A DNA stretch of 43,129 nt from Bacteriovoracaceae bacterium UBA4573 (GTDB taxonomy: Bacteria; Bdellovibrionota; UBA1018; UBA923). Position numbers and translations under genes: made by a program. Where the stretch lies: NCBI GenBank assembly GCA_002387735.1, contig DGKJ01000097.1, positions 1-43,129 on the forward strand, written 5' to 3'. The notes under the pieces were generated by a model. The model was not told the origin of the DNA and did not search any database. It was given only the letters and a program-made list of their open reading frames with translations. Below are positions 8,519-16,978 of the stretch, piece after piece (position 1 is the first letter of the stretch; every line of letters starts with the position of its first letter).

Positions 8519-8551
8519 ATTGGTGCTTTTTCAAGACTAAGTAAAACCAAT
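8519..8551. promoter_or_regulatory. Inverted repeat in divergent promoter region
   Basis: ATTGGT at 8519-8524 is matched by ACCAAT at 8546-8551, with a 21-base centre. It lies between the lipoprotein start (8499) and the cytochrome start (8606). It could be an operator for either gene; six-base arms may also arise by chance. Confidence 0.25.
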
Positions 8552-8605
8552 GTTTTTAATTCACAAACTATGTGCGTCGGCGTTATGGCTCGGTTTGGAG
8601 GATTT

Positions 8606-8965
8606 ATGTTGAAGTTACTTCGTTTGTTCGTACCTGCTCTGTTACCAATAGTATCGATTGCGGCTCCCCCTCCTTCGACGCCGGCCAGCGTTGCCAAAGG
8701 CAAACAGATTTTCTCTATTCACTGTATCGTGTGTCACGGTGAAAACATGGATGGCCAAGGTCCGGCGGGAAAAGCGCTCGATCCGCGCCCTAGAAACTTA
8801 ATTTCGGACAAATTGAAGAAAGGTGAGACCCGCGACGAACTTTTCAAAACAATATCTGAGGGATTAGCGGGAACCGCAATGATCGCCTATGGCCATTTAC
8901 CAACCGAAGAGCGCTGGGCGTTGGTCGATTTTATTCTCTCAAAGAGAAAAGCAAAAAATAAATAA
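8606..8965 (+). CDS. Small periplasmic monohaem c-type cytochrome
   Basis: The 119-residue product has a signal peptide (hydrophobic residues 4-19, cleavage near SIAA) and one haem-binding motif CIVCH at residues 40-44, with a candidate axial methionine near residue 92 (GTAMIAYG). The fold is that of a class I cytochrome c (cytochrome c_555 or CcoP-like single domain), which carries electrons in the periplasm. ATG 8606 is chosen because GGAGGA at 8597-8602 lies just before it, although the spacing is rather short; the frame upstream lacks signal-peptide features. The partner oxidase or reductase is not in the window. The next gene begins 11 bases downstream, so the two may share a transcript. 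Confidence 0.88.
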   Translation: MLKLLRLFVPALLPIVSIAAPPPSTPASVAKGKQIFSIHCIVCHGENMDGQGPAGKALDPRPRNLISDKLKKGETRDELFKTISEGLAGTAMIAYGHLPTEERWALVDFILSKRKAKNK

Positions 8966-8976
8966 ATTAGAACTAA

Positions 8977-9756
8977 ATGACGCTCAATGTGAAATTTGAA
9001 TCCAAGCGAAAAAGGTGTAGCCTCCGAGGGGCGCTTTATTTTGTCGCAGTCATCTCACTGGTTTTTTGTCACACACTGCACGCTACGAATCCAAAACCGC
9101 CAAAAGATCGAACGGTTTTACGTAAATGTGTAACCATTTTGAAACAATATTCCGATACCGAGATTAAGAAAATGGGGCCTCTGTTGTTGGGCACGGCCCT
9201 GTCGCGGAGTCTGGTTCCAACAAACACCGAAAAAAGTGGCGACAACACGGTTAAACTAGTGGTGCAGATTACGGGTTCACTTTCTCCCCGTCACGGCGAG
9301 GCTAGTGCGCTTTCTCTTAGTGATCTTTGGGAGGTGGAGCAGGTGTTCGTTGGGCTAGTTTCAGCCATGATCGTAAATGTTCCCATTAAAAATCTTCCCG
9401 CTTTTTTGGCGCACGATAGTGTTTTGGCAGCAGAGATCGAACAGGCCAATGTGAATTTAAATCTTTTTTCCACAGCCGATGAAAATCTATTGAGAGAGCT
9501 GCTTCATAGCGATTCGAAGGTGGTTCTTGATCTAAGGGTGATCGGATCGGCCAGGGAATTTGAAGAGTCCGAAAGACTTGCTGCGGCATACTCTTTGGAC
9601 CTTTTTGTGGAGCCTACCTCTTACATGCCGGATATTAAAGTTTGGCGAATAACCGCTTCCGTGGCGAATCTGCGAGATTTTTTTTCTGAAAATAAACGAG
9701 CGAACATTGCCATGATTTCGCCTCTTGTTTCTCACATAGCGTCATCAAATCCATAA
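8977..9756 (+). CDS. Secreted protein of unknown function, possibly two propeptide-like (I9-like) units
   Basis: The 259-residue product has a basic N-terminus and a hydrophobic segment (residues ~18-36, ending HTLHA), so export is likely. I recognise no firm family. Two segments look alike in layout: VKLVVQITG...FVGLVSAMIVNVPIKNLPAFLA, and VVLDLRVIG...IKVWRITASVANLRDFF. Each has a beta strand, a gap, a second strand and then a helix that begins NLPAFL or NLRDFF, which recalls the fold of subtilisin propeptides (inhibitor I9). This is a weak visual match. The gene follows the cytochrome closely and precedes the AAA+/M41 gene by 149 bases on the same strand. The ribosome binding site is poor. 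Confidence 0.5.
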   Translation: MTLNVKFESKRKRCSLRGALYFVAVISLVFCHTLHATNPKPPKDRTVLRKCVTILKQYSDTEIKKMGPLLLGTALSRSLVPTNTEKSGDNTVKLVVQITGSLSPRHGEASALSLSDLWEVEQVFVGLVSAMIVNVPIKNLPAFLAHDSVLAAEIEQANVNLNLFSTADENLLRELLHSDSKVVLDLRVIGSAREFEESERLAAAYSLDLFVEPTSYMPDIKVWRITASVANLRDFFSENKRANIAMISPLVSHIASSNP

Positions 9757-9891
9757 AAAACACCTGCGCGTATTGACGGGCACCTATCCTCACGCTACCG
9801 ATTTATAGACGTCCTGGTGAAGATGGAATTTAAGAACCACCGGACGAATTTTTGATGTCCTTGGGGAAGGGCTTCAAAAATTTTACAACTT

Positions 9892-9896
9892 GGAGG
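9892..9896 (+). promoter_or_regulatory. Ribosome binding site deciding the AAA+/M41 start
   Basis: GGAGG lies 9 bases before ATG 9906. The in-frame ATG at 9852 has no comparable site, so 9906 is the better start. Confidence 0.65.
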
Positions 9897-9905
9897 TTAG
9901 TGGGG

Positions 9906-12900
9906 ATGCTCAAAAGGAATTCGCGTCCGGCCTGGGGGATAGGCCGCCGCGATGTGTGTGGGGCAGTTCTAGGTGGAGTCTATTTTTTTCAAACGCTGAG
10001 TTTAGCACTGGCGTTACTTTTGGGTGTGGCTTCATACCAAGCTCACGCGAAGTTACTAGAAAAATCGACTTTTGAAATTACGGCACCAGAGGTTCAGGCC
10101 GCCGCCGAAGATCCGGCGCGGTTTTACGTAAAGACTCAAAACGGAAGTTGGGCGCAGGATAAATTCATATATTCGCCCGACACTGGGTTGCTCTTGCGCT
10201 TGGCGGAGAATCGGGAAGTTACCGCGGTTCATTCATTTGGAGTCATTCCCGGTCTTACAGAAAATGATTTAGAAATTCTGTCGTTCTCGTCGTTAATTCC
10301 CTTCGAATCAGAAGAGCCGTCGCGAGTAATCGTGCGACACGGCGTGTGGATGTCGATTGTCGACGCCCAAGAAGATCGATTGATCATGGGCAACATCGGA
10401 CCGGTGGAACCCGGAGTAGGCGGAAAATGGTTTAACCGCGAAGTGGTGGTTGGCGGAAAGGTTCGTTATTACACGTTTGTGGCGCGCACTGCGCTTCGAA
10501 ATCACCCGCAAACTCCGGAAAATGCGCCAGATCGCGAGCTAATGAATCGATTAGTGATGGTCGATCTCGAGACCCAGAGCGTCGGAGTATTGCCTTTGAG
10601 GTCTGATATCGAACCAATCGAAATGCGGATCGTTGGTACCGACGCGGGTGCAATTAGACTTGTTGGTCGTTATCACTCGCCGCAACCTGGCTCTAGAAAT
10701 CCATTTCAAAAAGCGGAAATGATAGTTGATCTTAAAGAACTCAACGTCACCCAGGCCGAAGGAGTGAGTTTTTTTGCAAATCGCCCGATCTCTAACATGA
10801 AAGTATTACGCGCCGTGCGGGGAATGTTTTCCAACGATCAGTTGGCCGAACGACTCATGTTACCCGGTATTACTTCCGAACAACTGATGAGTCAGGGGAA
10901 TCCGAATGACACCGCGGCCAAAACAGCCGCACTGTCATTGGTGCAGCAAAAAATCGCAGATGCAAAATTAATCGAAGGTGCAGTTCGCGACGGTCTCCGT
11001 AACATTCATGGTCAAAAAGATGCGATTCAGGCACTCGTTGCCTTGGCTCAAGGTAGAGCGACGGCCAAGAAAGCTCAAGTGTCGGTAGCGGGCGGAACCA
11101 CCGGAACGGGCAAAACTAGCGGTGTTGCCGCATTCGCAAAAGCACTATTTCCTCAGAAAACTCAACCAGTTTTCGAAATTAGTTTTTCGGAAAACACCGA
11201 AGAGAAGTTTCTGCAAACCACTCTCTTTGGTTCGGCACCCGGTTACATAGGAATGGACACACCTTCGGGCTTAATGGTTTGGCTGCTAGCAAATCCGGAC
11301 GGCGGAGTTTTGCTTTTCGACGAAATTGAAAAAGCACCTCCCGAAGCAATGAAAATTCTAATGTCTTTTCTGGACCGTCAGGAAGTAAAAATCACGCCGC
11401 AGCTCTTGAAGTTCATGATTGCGAGTTACCAGGAAATGAAGCTCGAAGTTGAGCACTGGCCGCTTGCGATTCGAGAGGCCACCAGCAACGGCACTAAATT
11501 GGATGTCGGGGTAACTTTACGGTTAACTCCGGATCATTTTATTTTTCTAAATACCAATGCTGGCGCCTCACTCTATAATGGTTCGGGAATTTCAAACGTG
11601 GCTTCCCAGCGTCTCGAGACTGAGCAGCAATTGCGGGCCGCCAACGCTCGCTTTAATGGCGAAGTCATAAAAGCAGAATTGCGCGAAAGAGGTTACGAGG
11701 ACGAAATCCTAAATAGGGTTTCGACCTACATTCCGTTCAAGGTAATCATGCCTGAAGATCACAAGTATATTGTGCGAGATCGACTGGCTGAAATTGAAGC
11801 TTACTTCAAGAAAGAGTATTTTATAGATCTCACTTACAGTCCTGAGGCCTATGAATATCTAGTTCAGGCGACCTATAGCCCGCTTGATGGCGCTCGATTC
11901 GTGGAGAATCAGCTTCGCAAGTGGGTAACTTCCAACCTAACCGAGGCCCTTTTCCAAACGGAAACACTTCGAGCAGGTCAGGCTGTGCGATGGACATTAG
12001 ATCCAAGCGATGGGCGTCGACACAATCAGTTGGTTCTGGTCCACGAGGAAAATGGTAAACTCAACGAACTCGGGCGTTACAACGTGGGTAAAGCCCCGCC
12101 CGCAGCGCCAACATGGATTTTGGAACGAGCAGAAACCCGCTTATTGCCCATGTTAGTCGATCGAATTCGCGGGCATCAGCACGAAAAAGAACAACTCGCT
12201 AATCGCACCATTTCGAATCTAAAAAAAGCGGTGAAGGCACCCTCTAAAGCAGGTGGTGTGGTTTCTTTTGAGTATAGCGATGGACCTCCGGGTACCGGAA
12301 AAACAGAAATTGCAAAGGTATCCGCGGAAGCAATTTTCGAAGATCCACGGGCCATGATTGTGGTCGAAATGAATAATATTAATTCAATGGACGATTTTTA
12401 TCGCATGCTTGTACAGCCGCTCAAAGCCGCTGCTACCAGTAATCCGGAAGGACTAGTGGTTCTTCTTGACGAGTTTCCAAGAGCGGGCGGCGATAACCCC
12501 TTTGTTCGAAAAGAAATTCAGCAAGCGTTTTTGAGCATCTTAGACGAAGGAGTGCTTCCCGCAATTCCATGGGAAACCAAAACCGTAGGATCTAAGCATG
12601 TGAGAGAAAACTCCAAAACTCCTTTGCCGAAGGCCACGTTATTTTACGCCACCGGCAATATGATCGAGGGTGTATTGGGGCCTAATGCTGAGTTTATGAC
12701 CAATAACGAACTGACGGCTCAATTACTTTGGTTGCAGAAACACCCCGAACGGTTTCGGTCGGTGTATCAACAGTCGTTTGTCGCCGCGTTACGGAGTCGC
12801 ATGGGCGAACCGAACGTGTTCATGAATTTAAGCGATGCCGATCTAGAATGGTTGCGTGACGAAAAGTTTCTACCGAATGCGTTGAAATTGCTCAAGGAAG

Positions 12901-13892
12901 AAGGGGTCGAAGTGACCCTAGCCAAAAGTGCGAAAGATTACTTTCGAAAGGAACAAATCGCTATTCGGGGTGGTCGCTGGGTGCGCGACAAAGTCGAAGT
13001 GTTAATTGAAGCGCCACTCAACGCGTGGTTGCTTGGTGTGCTTAAGTATCGCAACTCGCAGGTGACGGTAGAGTTCGATGCCGATAGTCGTGAGATGCGG
13101 GCCAGCGTGGCCCGCGGCGGCAAAGTGTACGAAGAAAAAGTGTTAGCCAAGGTACCCCGCGCACGAAGTGATGTGCACCCCGAGGTTAAACAAAAGCTAC
13201 GTATATCCACTCATGTTCACGAGGCGGGTCACGCAGTGGTGATGCGGGCGCTTTTTGGAAAAGACGCGGTTGATCGCATCGTGACATTTGGCGGCGGTGA
13301 TGGTGGTTGGACTGAGTTTGCCACCGATGCCAAGGGCCATGAACCGTATTTAACAACCAAAGGTGGGCCATTTCACATTGCGGCACTCCTTGGGGGACAT
13401 TTAGCCGAACAGTTATTTCAAAAAGGTAATACGTCAAACGGTGCGAGTTCGGATTTTTCACGAGCACGGTCCACCTCGCTCACGATGATTCTAGATGGCA
13501 GTGTTCTCAGTGAGGCGCCGATCGCAATTACGGTTGATCCGAAAAACGGACAACTACAGTTGTCCGACGCGATGAAATTAGAGTTGGAGCTTAAACAGAA
13601 GGCACTTCTTGGATTTGGTCATCGTTTGGCTACCTGGATCTTGAAACACAACTCGAAGCTCATTGCTGCGATTGCAGAGCGAATGGAAGCCAATCATCAA
13701 AACTTTTCAATCGAACGCGAAGAGCTAGAAGAAATTATTGAAAAAACCGGTTTGCGAGTGCCTTCGGACAAAGAAATACGAAAAATAATGTTAGCCGACC
13801 GCAAGACACACCGTACTTGTCGCGAAATGTTATTGAACGAAGACACCACGGTGCTTGATCGTTTGCTCGATTTTATTTTGCGACGAAAATAG
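9906..13892 (+). CDS. Fusion of two Clp-type AAA+ modules with an FtsH-type M41 zinc metallopeptidase
   Basis: The 1328-residue product begins with a basic segment (GIGRRDVCG) and one hydrophobic helix (residues ~17-43) ending in a signal-peptidase-like AHA at 46-48. Residues ~50-380 are beta-rich and unassigned. AAA+ module 1 has Walker A GGTTGTGKT (lysine 403), Walker B LLFDEIEKA (D472, E473), a pore-loop PGYIG, and Clp small-domain features (LNR; GAR sensor 2). Module 2 has Walker A GPPGTGKT (lysine 799), Walker B VVLLDEF (D855, E856) and a weaker small domain, but no GYIG pore loop. The C-terminal domain has HEAGH (1105-1109) and SNGASSDFSRA, whose aspartate 1183 is 78 residues after the first histidine, matching the FtsH zinc site as I recall it. 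The likely role is ATP-driven unfolding coupled to proteolysis. Where it acts is unclear, because the N-terminus looks exported. Confidence 0.85.
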   Translation: MLKRNSRPAWGIGRRDVCGAVLGGVYFFQTLSLALALLLGVASYQAHAKLLEKSTFEITAPEVQAAAEDPARFYVKTQNGSWAQDKFIYSPDTGLLLRLAENREVTAVHSFGVIPGLTENDLEILSFSSLIPFESEEPSRVIVRHGVWMSIVDAQEDRLIMGNIGPVEPGVGGKWFNREVVVGGKVRYYTFVARTALRNHPQTPENAPDRELMNRLVMVDLETQSVGVLPLRSDIEPIEMRIVGTDAGAIRLVGRYHSPQPGSRNPFQKAEMIVDLKELNVTQAEGVSFFANRPISNMKVLRAVRGMFSNDQLAERLMLPGITSEQLMSQGNPNDTAAKTAALSLVQQKIADAKLIEGAVRDGLRNIHGQKDAIQALVALAQGRATAKKAQVSVAGGTTGTGKTSGVAAFAKALFPQKTQPVFEISFSENTEEKFLQTTLFGSAPGYIGMDTPSGLMVWLLANPDGGVLLFDEIEKAPPEAMKILMSFLDRQEVKITPQLLKFMIASYQEMKLEVEHWPLAIREATSNGTKLDVGVTLRLTPDHFIFLNTNAGASLYNGSGISNVASQRLETEQQLRAANARFNGEVIKAELRERGYEDEILNRVSTYIPFKVIMPEDHKYIVRDRLAEIEAYFKKEYFIDLTYSPEAYEYLVQATYSPLDGARFVENQLRKWVTSNLTEALFQTETLRAGQAVRWTLDPSDGRRHNQLVLVHEENGKLNELGRYNVGKAPPAAPTWILERAETRLLPMLVDRIRGHQHEKEQLANRTISNLKKAVKAPSKAGGVVSFEYSDGPPGTGKTEIAKVSAEAIFEDPRAMIVVEMNNINSMDDFYRMLVQPLKAAATSNPEGLVVLLDEFPRAGGDNPFVRKEIQQAFLSILDEGVLPAIPWETKTVGSKHVRENSKTPLPKATLFYATGNMIEGVLGPNAEFMTNNELTAQLLWLQKHPERFRSVYQQSFVAALRSRMGEPNVFMNLSDADLEWLRDEKFLPNALKLLKEEGVEVTLAKSAKDYFRKEQIAIRGGRWVRDKVEVLIEAPLNAWLLGVLKYRNSQVTVEFDADSREMRASVARGGKVYEEKVLAKVPRARSDVHPEVKQKLRISTHVHEAGHAVVMRALFGKDAVDRIVTFGGGDGGWTEFATDAKGHEPYLTTKGGPFHIAALLGGHLAEQLFQKGNTSNGASSDFSRARSTSLTMILDGSVLSEAPIAITVDPKNGQLQLSDAMKLELELKQKALLGFGHRLATWILKHNSKLIAAIAERMEANHQNFSIEREELEEIIEKTGLRVPSDKEIRKIMLADRKTHRTCREMLLNEDTTVLDRLLDFILRRK

Positions 13893-13906
13893 CGCTGCTT
13901 TCGACG

Positions 13907-14851
13907 TTAACGAAGGGCCGAGATTAGTTCGCAGGCAGAGCCCGTGTCGCTCATCACAAAAATATGTATGCCAGGGGCGCCGGCTTTGAGGAGTTCCTGG
14001 CAGAGTTCGAGAGTCGCATTCATGCCCACCTCGCGCGCCGCTTCTTTGGAATGAGCTTTGGTCAGTTTCTCGATCAGCGAATCAGGAATGCTAACATCTG
14101 AAAACTTGTTTCTCATGCGTTCGGCGGTCTGAGCCGATGTTATGATTCTAACGCCAGGAAGTATGGGCACGTTTAGACCACGCTTTGCCAATGCCTCGAC
14201 AAATCTTTTGTAAGGGTCCGCTGAAAATAACATCTGGGTAATGCCGTATTGCGCGCCCGCCTCAATTTTTCTTTGAAAATATTCAACACCCTGCTCCAGC
14301 GGTGCGTGTTCCGGATGAGCGGCGACACCAATACAAAACTTCGTAGGTTGTCCCGTGCGTTCTTTGTTTTTGTCGTCAAATCCGTCACGGTGAAGGTAAC
14401 GGCCAGCGTTAAGCGCTCGGATTTGTTCTACCAATTGATAGGCATAGGTGTGCCGATTGGGTGAAGGTTGAAAATACCCGGGCTGCCCGTCGGGCGGGTC
14501 GCCTCGCAGGGCCAAAATATTTCGAATTCCGAAATAGTGATGGTCCATCAAATTGTTTTCGATTTCCTCTTTTGTGTAATCGCGGCAGGTGAAATGGGCA
14601 AGCGAACACACGCCAAAGCTCGAACGAACGAGTTGAGCCAACGGCAGGGTTCCACCGCGCAGACTACCACCCGCGCCCTTGGTGACTGCAATAAAATCTA
14701 CCCCGGCGCCACGTAGGCGTTCGATTTGATTAAAAATCGTCTGAGTTTCCATTCCATTGCGAGGCGGAATGATTTCAGCTGAAACCGTACGCGGTTTGGT
14801 TTTTAGAATCTCGATAATGGTTTGTTGTGGCGCGAAGTTCTCATTTGTCAT
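13907..14851 (-). CDS. metF: Methylenetetrahydrofolate reductase
   Basis: The 314-residue product reduces 5,10-methylene-THF to 5-methyl-THF for methionine synthesis, using FAD. Family blocks are clear: SAEIIPPRNG near the N-terminus (the catalytic glutamate of the SFEFFPP motif), FIAVTKGAGG, AHFTCRDYTKEEIENNL, NILALRGDPP, KFCIGVAAHPEHAP, QYGITQMLFS and LPGVRIITS. ATG 14851 is chosen because it gives the usual length; a start at 15013 would add a non-conserved extension that overlaps the divergent pseudouridine synthase. The gene converges with the AAA+/M41 gene (14 bases between stops), and its start is 25 bases from the divergent start at 14877. No methionine-box or SAM riboswitch is visible in that short gap. 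Confidence 0.95.
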   Translation of the reverse strand: MTNENFAPQQTIIEILKTKPRTVSAEIIPPRNGMETQTIFNQIERLRGAGVDFIAVTKGAGGSLRGGTLPLAQLVRSSFGVCSLAHFTCRDYTKEEIENNLMDHHYFGIRNILALRGDPPDGQPGYFQPSPNRHTYAYQLVEQIRALNAGRYLHRDGFDDKNKERTGQPTKFCIGVAAHPEHAPLEQGVEYFQRKIEAGAQYGITQMLFSADPYKRFVEALAKRGLNVPILPGVRIITSAQTAERMRNKFSDVSIPDSLIEKLTKAHSKEAAREVGMNATLELCQELLKAGAPGIHIFVMSDTGSACELISALR

Positions 14852-14876
14852 AGTAAAAGAGTCTCTTTTATACCCT

Positions 14877-15539
14877 ATGCCGAACGTATCTCTCAAGATC
14901 GTATTTGAAAACGAAAACGTGGTGCTGGTCGACAAACCGGCAGGCTGGCTCTCGCGCCCCTCACGATTTGGGCTTAGAGATGAACGCCCCTGCGTTTCAA
15001 GCGAGCTAGCCAAGACTCGAAGCGAGCTATGGGTCGTTCACCGCTTGGATATCGACGTTTCGGGCCTTTTGTTGTTTGCAAAAAACAAGAGTTCCCATCG
15101 CGCCTTGAGCCAGGCGTGGGAGGCCCATGAGGTACAAAAAAAATACCATGCCCTTGCCCATCGCTTGGTGGCCGCTACCACCGTAGAACCCGAAATTGGA
15201 GAGCTAGAAACCTGGGAGCATTTAATAGCCGAAGGGAAGCGTCGCTCGTTTCTAGCAGAGCACGGAAAAAAAGCGATCACTCGGGCCATTTGCGTTAAAG
15301 TGGAAAACCGAGTTCACCACTGGCTGCTCGAGCCTGTTACTGGGCGACGTCATCAGCTGCGAGTGCAGATGGTGGCAAGAGGGTTTGTAATTCTCGGCGA
15401 TGTGCTCTACGGGGGGGCTAACGAACAATGGAAAAGTGGAATCGCCCTGCGCGCGGTACGGCTAGATTTTAAAAAGTTAGATTTATCAAAAGACCTAAAA
15501 ATTCCTGATCATTTTGAAATAGAGAGTCTATCTCTATGA
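14877..15539 (+). CDS. RluA-family pseudouridine synthase
   Basis: The 220-residue product isomerises uridine to pseudouridine in rRNA or tRNA. It has the RluA layout: VFENENVVLVDKPAGW, then the catalytic block HRLDIDVSGLLLFAK with aspartate 58, and GRRHQLRVQM near the C-terminus. The common HRLD-x-x-TSG is HRLDIDVSG here, with Thr replaced by Val. There is no S4 domain. ATG 14877 is chosen because it places the VFENE block at the usual N-terminal position. The stop overlaps the next start as ATGA (15536-15539), which implies translational coupling with the rRNA methyltransferase. The target position cannot be told from sequence. Confidence 0.88.
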   Translation: MPNVSLKIVFENENVVLVDKPAGWLSRPSRFGLRDERPCVSSELAKTRSELWVVHRLDIDVSGLLLFAKNKSSHRALSQAWEAHEVQKKYHALAHRLVAATTVEPEIGELETWEHLIAEGKRRSFLAEHGKKAITRAICVKVENRVHHWLLEPVTGRRHQLRVQMVARGFVILGDVLYGGANEQWKSGIALRAVRLDFKKLDLSKDLKIPDHFEIESLSL

Positions 15540-16405
15540 ATTCGTTTAGGTGGCTCGCCACTTCGGCACTTGATGTAGACGCCTATTTTCTAAAAAACGG
15601 GCAGTGGTTTCTTTTTGTGATTTCGCGAAAGGGTCTTACAAAGAGTGAATTAATTAAGATCGCAGAGAATTTTCCCCACGGCGAAGTAGCGATCGTCGCC
15701 GGGGCAGCCAAGGCGAATACTTCGGCGAAATCCGAGCCGGTTGAACCGGTAGCGTTTGCAGAAAAAGAGGAACTGGTAGCAATTGAAGGTGAAACCCACT
15801 ATGCGCTAGAGGCTGAAGCAGTTTTAAACCCAGGTCTTTTTTTGGATCAGTCGAAAAATAGAAATTTTTTAAAAATGAACTGTCTCAAAGGTCAGACGCT
15901 TTTAAATTTATTTTGTTATACGTCTTCATTTTCAGTTGTTGCAGCGAAGCAGGGTGTTGTCACCACTAGCGTAGATGTGAGTGCACGCTATTTAAAATGG
16001 TCGCAGAAAAATTTTGCGCTCAACGAGCTGCAAACAGGCGGACATCGATTTCTAAAGGCCGACGCACGAGACTTTGTGCGCCGCGAAGCTGCGAAAAAGC
16101 GAAAATTTGATTGGGTGATTGTGGATCCCCCGACGTTTTCACGCGCCGATGGTAAGGTGTTTCAGATCGAAAAACATCTTGAACCTCTGTTGTGCGACGT
16201 TTTGAAAAGTTGGACTGAAAAAGGGGGGGTACTGGTGTCTACCAATGACGCTTCCTGGGACGAAGCGGACTTCGAAGGCTGCTTGCGCCGCGCAACCAAC
16301 GAAAATCATCGACTGCGGCGAATCGAAATTCCAACGGAATTCGGAACGCATTATCCGCTCAAGGGGTTTTGGATTTTACCGCGCGCAAGCGGTCGACAAG
16401 CTTAA
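15536..16405 (+). CDS. Class I SAM-dependent methyltransferase, RlmI/RlmK-like
   Basis: The 289-residue product has the RlmI/RlmK-like pattern: LNPGLFLDQSKNRNFL, then SAM motif I LLNLFCYTSSFSVVAA, an acidic motif II (VDVSARYLKWSQKNF), and the catalytic motif FDWVIVDPPTFSR. Members methylate 23S rRNA at cytosine C5 or guanine N7. It is shorter than E. coli RlmI (396 residues) and lacks an obvious N-terminal PUA domain; its first ~95 residues are divergent. It is translationally coupled to the pseudouridine synthase before it. Its 3' end overlaps the convergent gene at 16359-16976 by 47 bases. The exact base modified is unknown. Confidence 0.83.
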   Translation: MNSFRWLATSALDVDAYFLKNGQWFLFVISRKGLTKSELIKIAENFPHGEVAIVAGAAKANTSAKSEPVEPVAFAEKEELVAIEGETHYALEAEAVLNPGLFLDQSKNRNFLKMNCLKGQTLLNLFCYTSSFSVVAAKQGVVTTSVDVSARYLKWSQKNFALNELQTGGHRFLKADARDFVRREAAKKRKFDWVIVDPPTFSRADGKVFQIEKHLEPLLCDVLKSWTEKGGVLVSTNDASWDEADFEGCLRRATNENHRLRRIEIPTEFGTHYPLKGFWILPRASGRQA

Positions 16406-16976
16406 CAATATCGGCCGGCAATAAGGCTTGGTAGCGCTGCCCATCAATCACAAGCGAGTGAGCATGAAGCGCTGGACGATTAAATAATAAATGAGAACCG
16501 GCTTTTTTGTATAGGTGATCACCAAGGAGCGGGTGACCTTCGAGCGCAAAATGGCGTCTGATTTGGTGTTTACGCCCAGTTTCGAGGTCGACCTCTACAA
16601 GTGTTGAATTGGCAAAACGTTCGGCAACTTTGTAATGAGTGAGCGAAGTCTTATCGTCGAGCTCATGGGTGATCTGACCTTGATCGTTGGGCAGTTTGCC
16701 GATCACCACTGCAATATACGAACGACGCATTTTGCCCGCTATTAGCGAGTCGGTCAGTTTTTTTGCTGCTTTTTCGTTTTTTGCACACGCCATCAAGCCC
16801 GAAGTGTTTAGGTCCAATCGGTGCACTAGGCCCGCATAGCCGTAGCGGTTGCGCATCCATTCGACCACACTGAAACGAGATTCTTTTGAGTTCTGTGAAT
16901 CAAGTCCAGCGGGTTTGTTAATGACTAGAAAGTCATTATTTTCGAAAACAATTTCGGGTTCTAAATTTTTTGCCAA
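16359..16976 (-). CDS. RluA-family pseudouridine synthase (second copy)
   Basis: The 205-residue product has the RluA-type core: IVFENNDFLVINKPAGL, the catalytic HRLDLNTSGL with aspartate 55, RRSYIAVVIGK and GRKHQIRRHFA. It is a short RluA/RluC catalytic domain without S4. The start is TTG at 16976-16974, two bases after the stop of the ComEC-like gene, so the two genes probably form one transcript. No strong ribosome binding site precedes it. It is only distantly similar to the synthase at 14877-15539, so the two probably have different targets. Confidence 0.88.
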   Translation of the reverse strand: MAKNLEPEIVFENNDFLVINKPAGLDSQNSKESRFSVVEWMRNRYGYAGLVHRLDLNTSGLMACAKNEKAAKKLTDSLIAGKMRRSYIAVVIGKLPNDQGQITHELDDKTSLTHYKVAERFANSTLVEVDLETGRKHQIRRHFALEGHPLLGDHLYKKAGSHLLFNRPALHAHSLVIDGQRYQALLPADIVKLVDRLRAVKSKTP

Positions 16977-16978
16977 GC

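Noticed and set aside
9773..9809. TTGACG and TATAGA as a promoter for the AAA+/M41 gene
   Set aside because: The spacing is 25 bases; the hexamer at the proper 17-base spacing (TACCGA) is poor.
9906..13892. Plain ClpB or plain FtsH annotation for the large ATPase
   Set aside because: ClpB has no HEAGH peptidase domain, and FtsH has only one AAA module and ~640 residues; neither name covers the protein.
14852..14876. Riboswitch or methionine operator between metF and the divergent synthase
   Set aside because: The gap is 25 bases, too short for a riboswitch, and I see no MetJ-box-like repeat.
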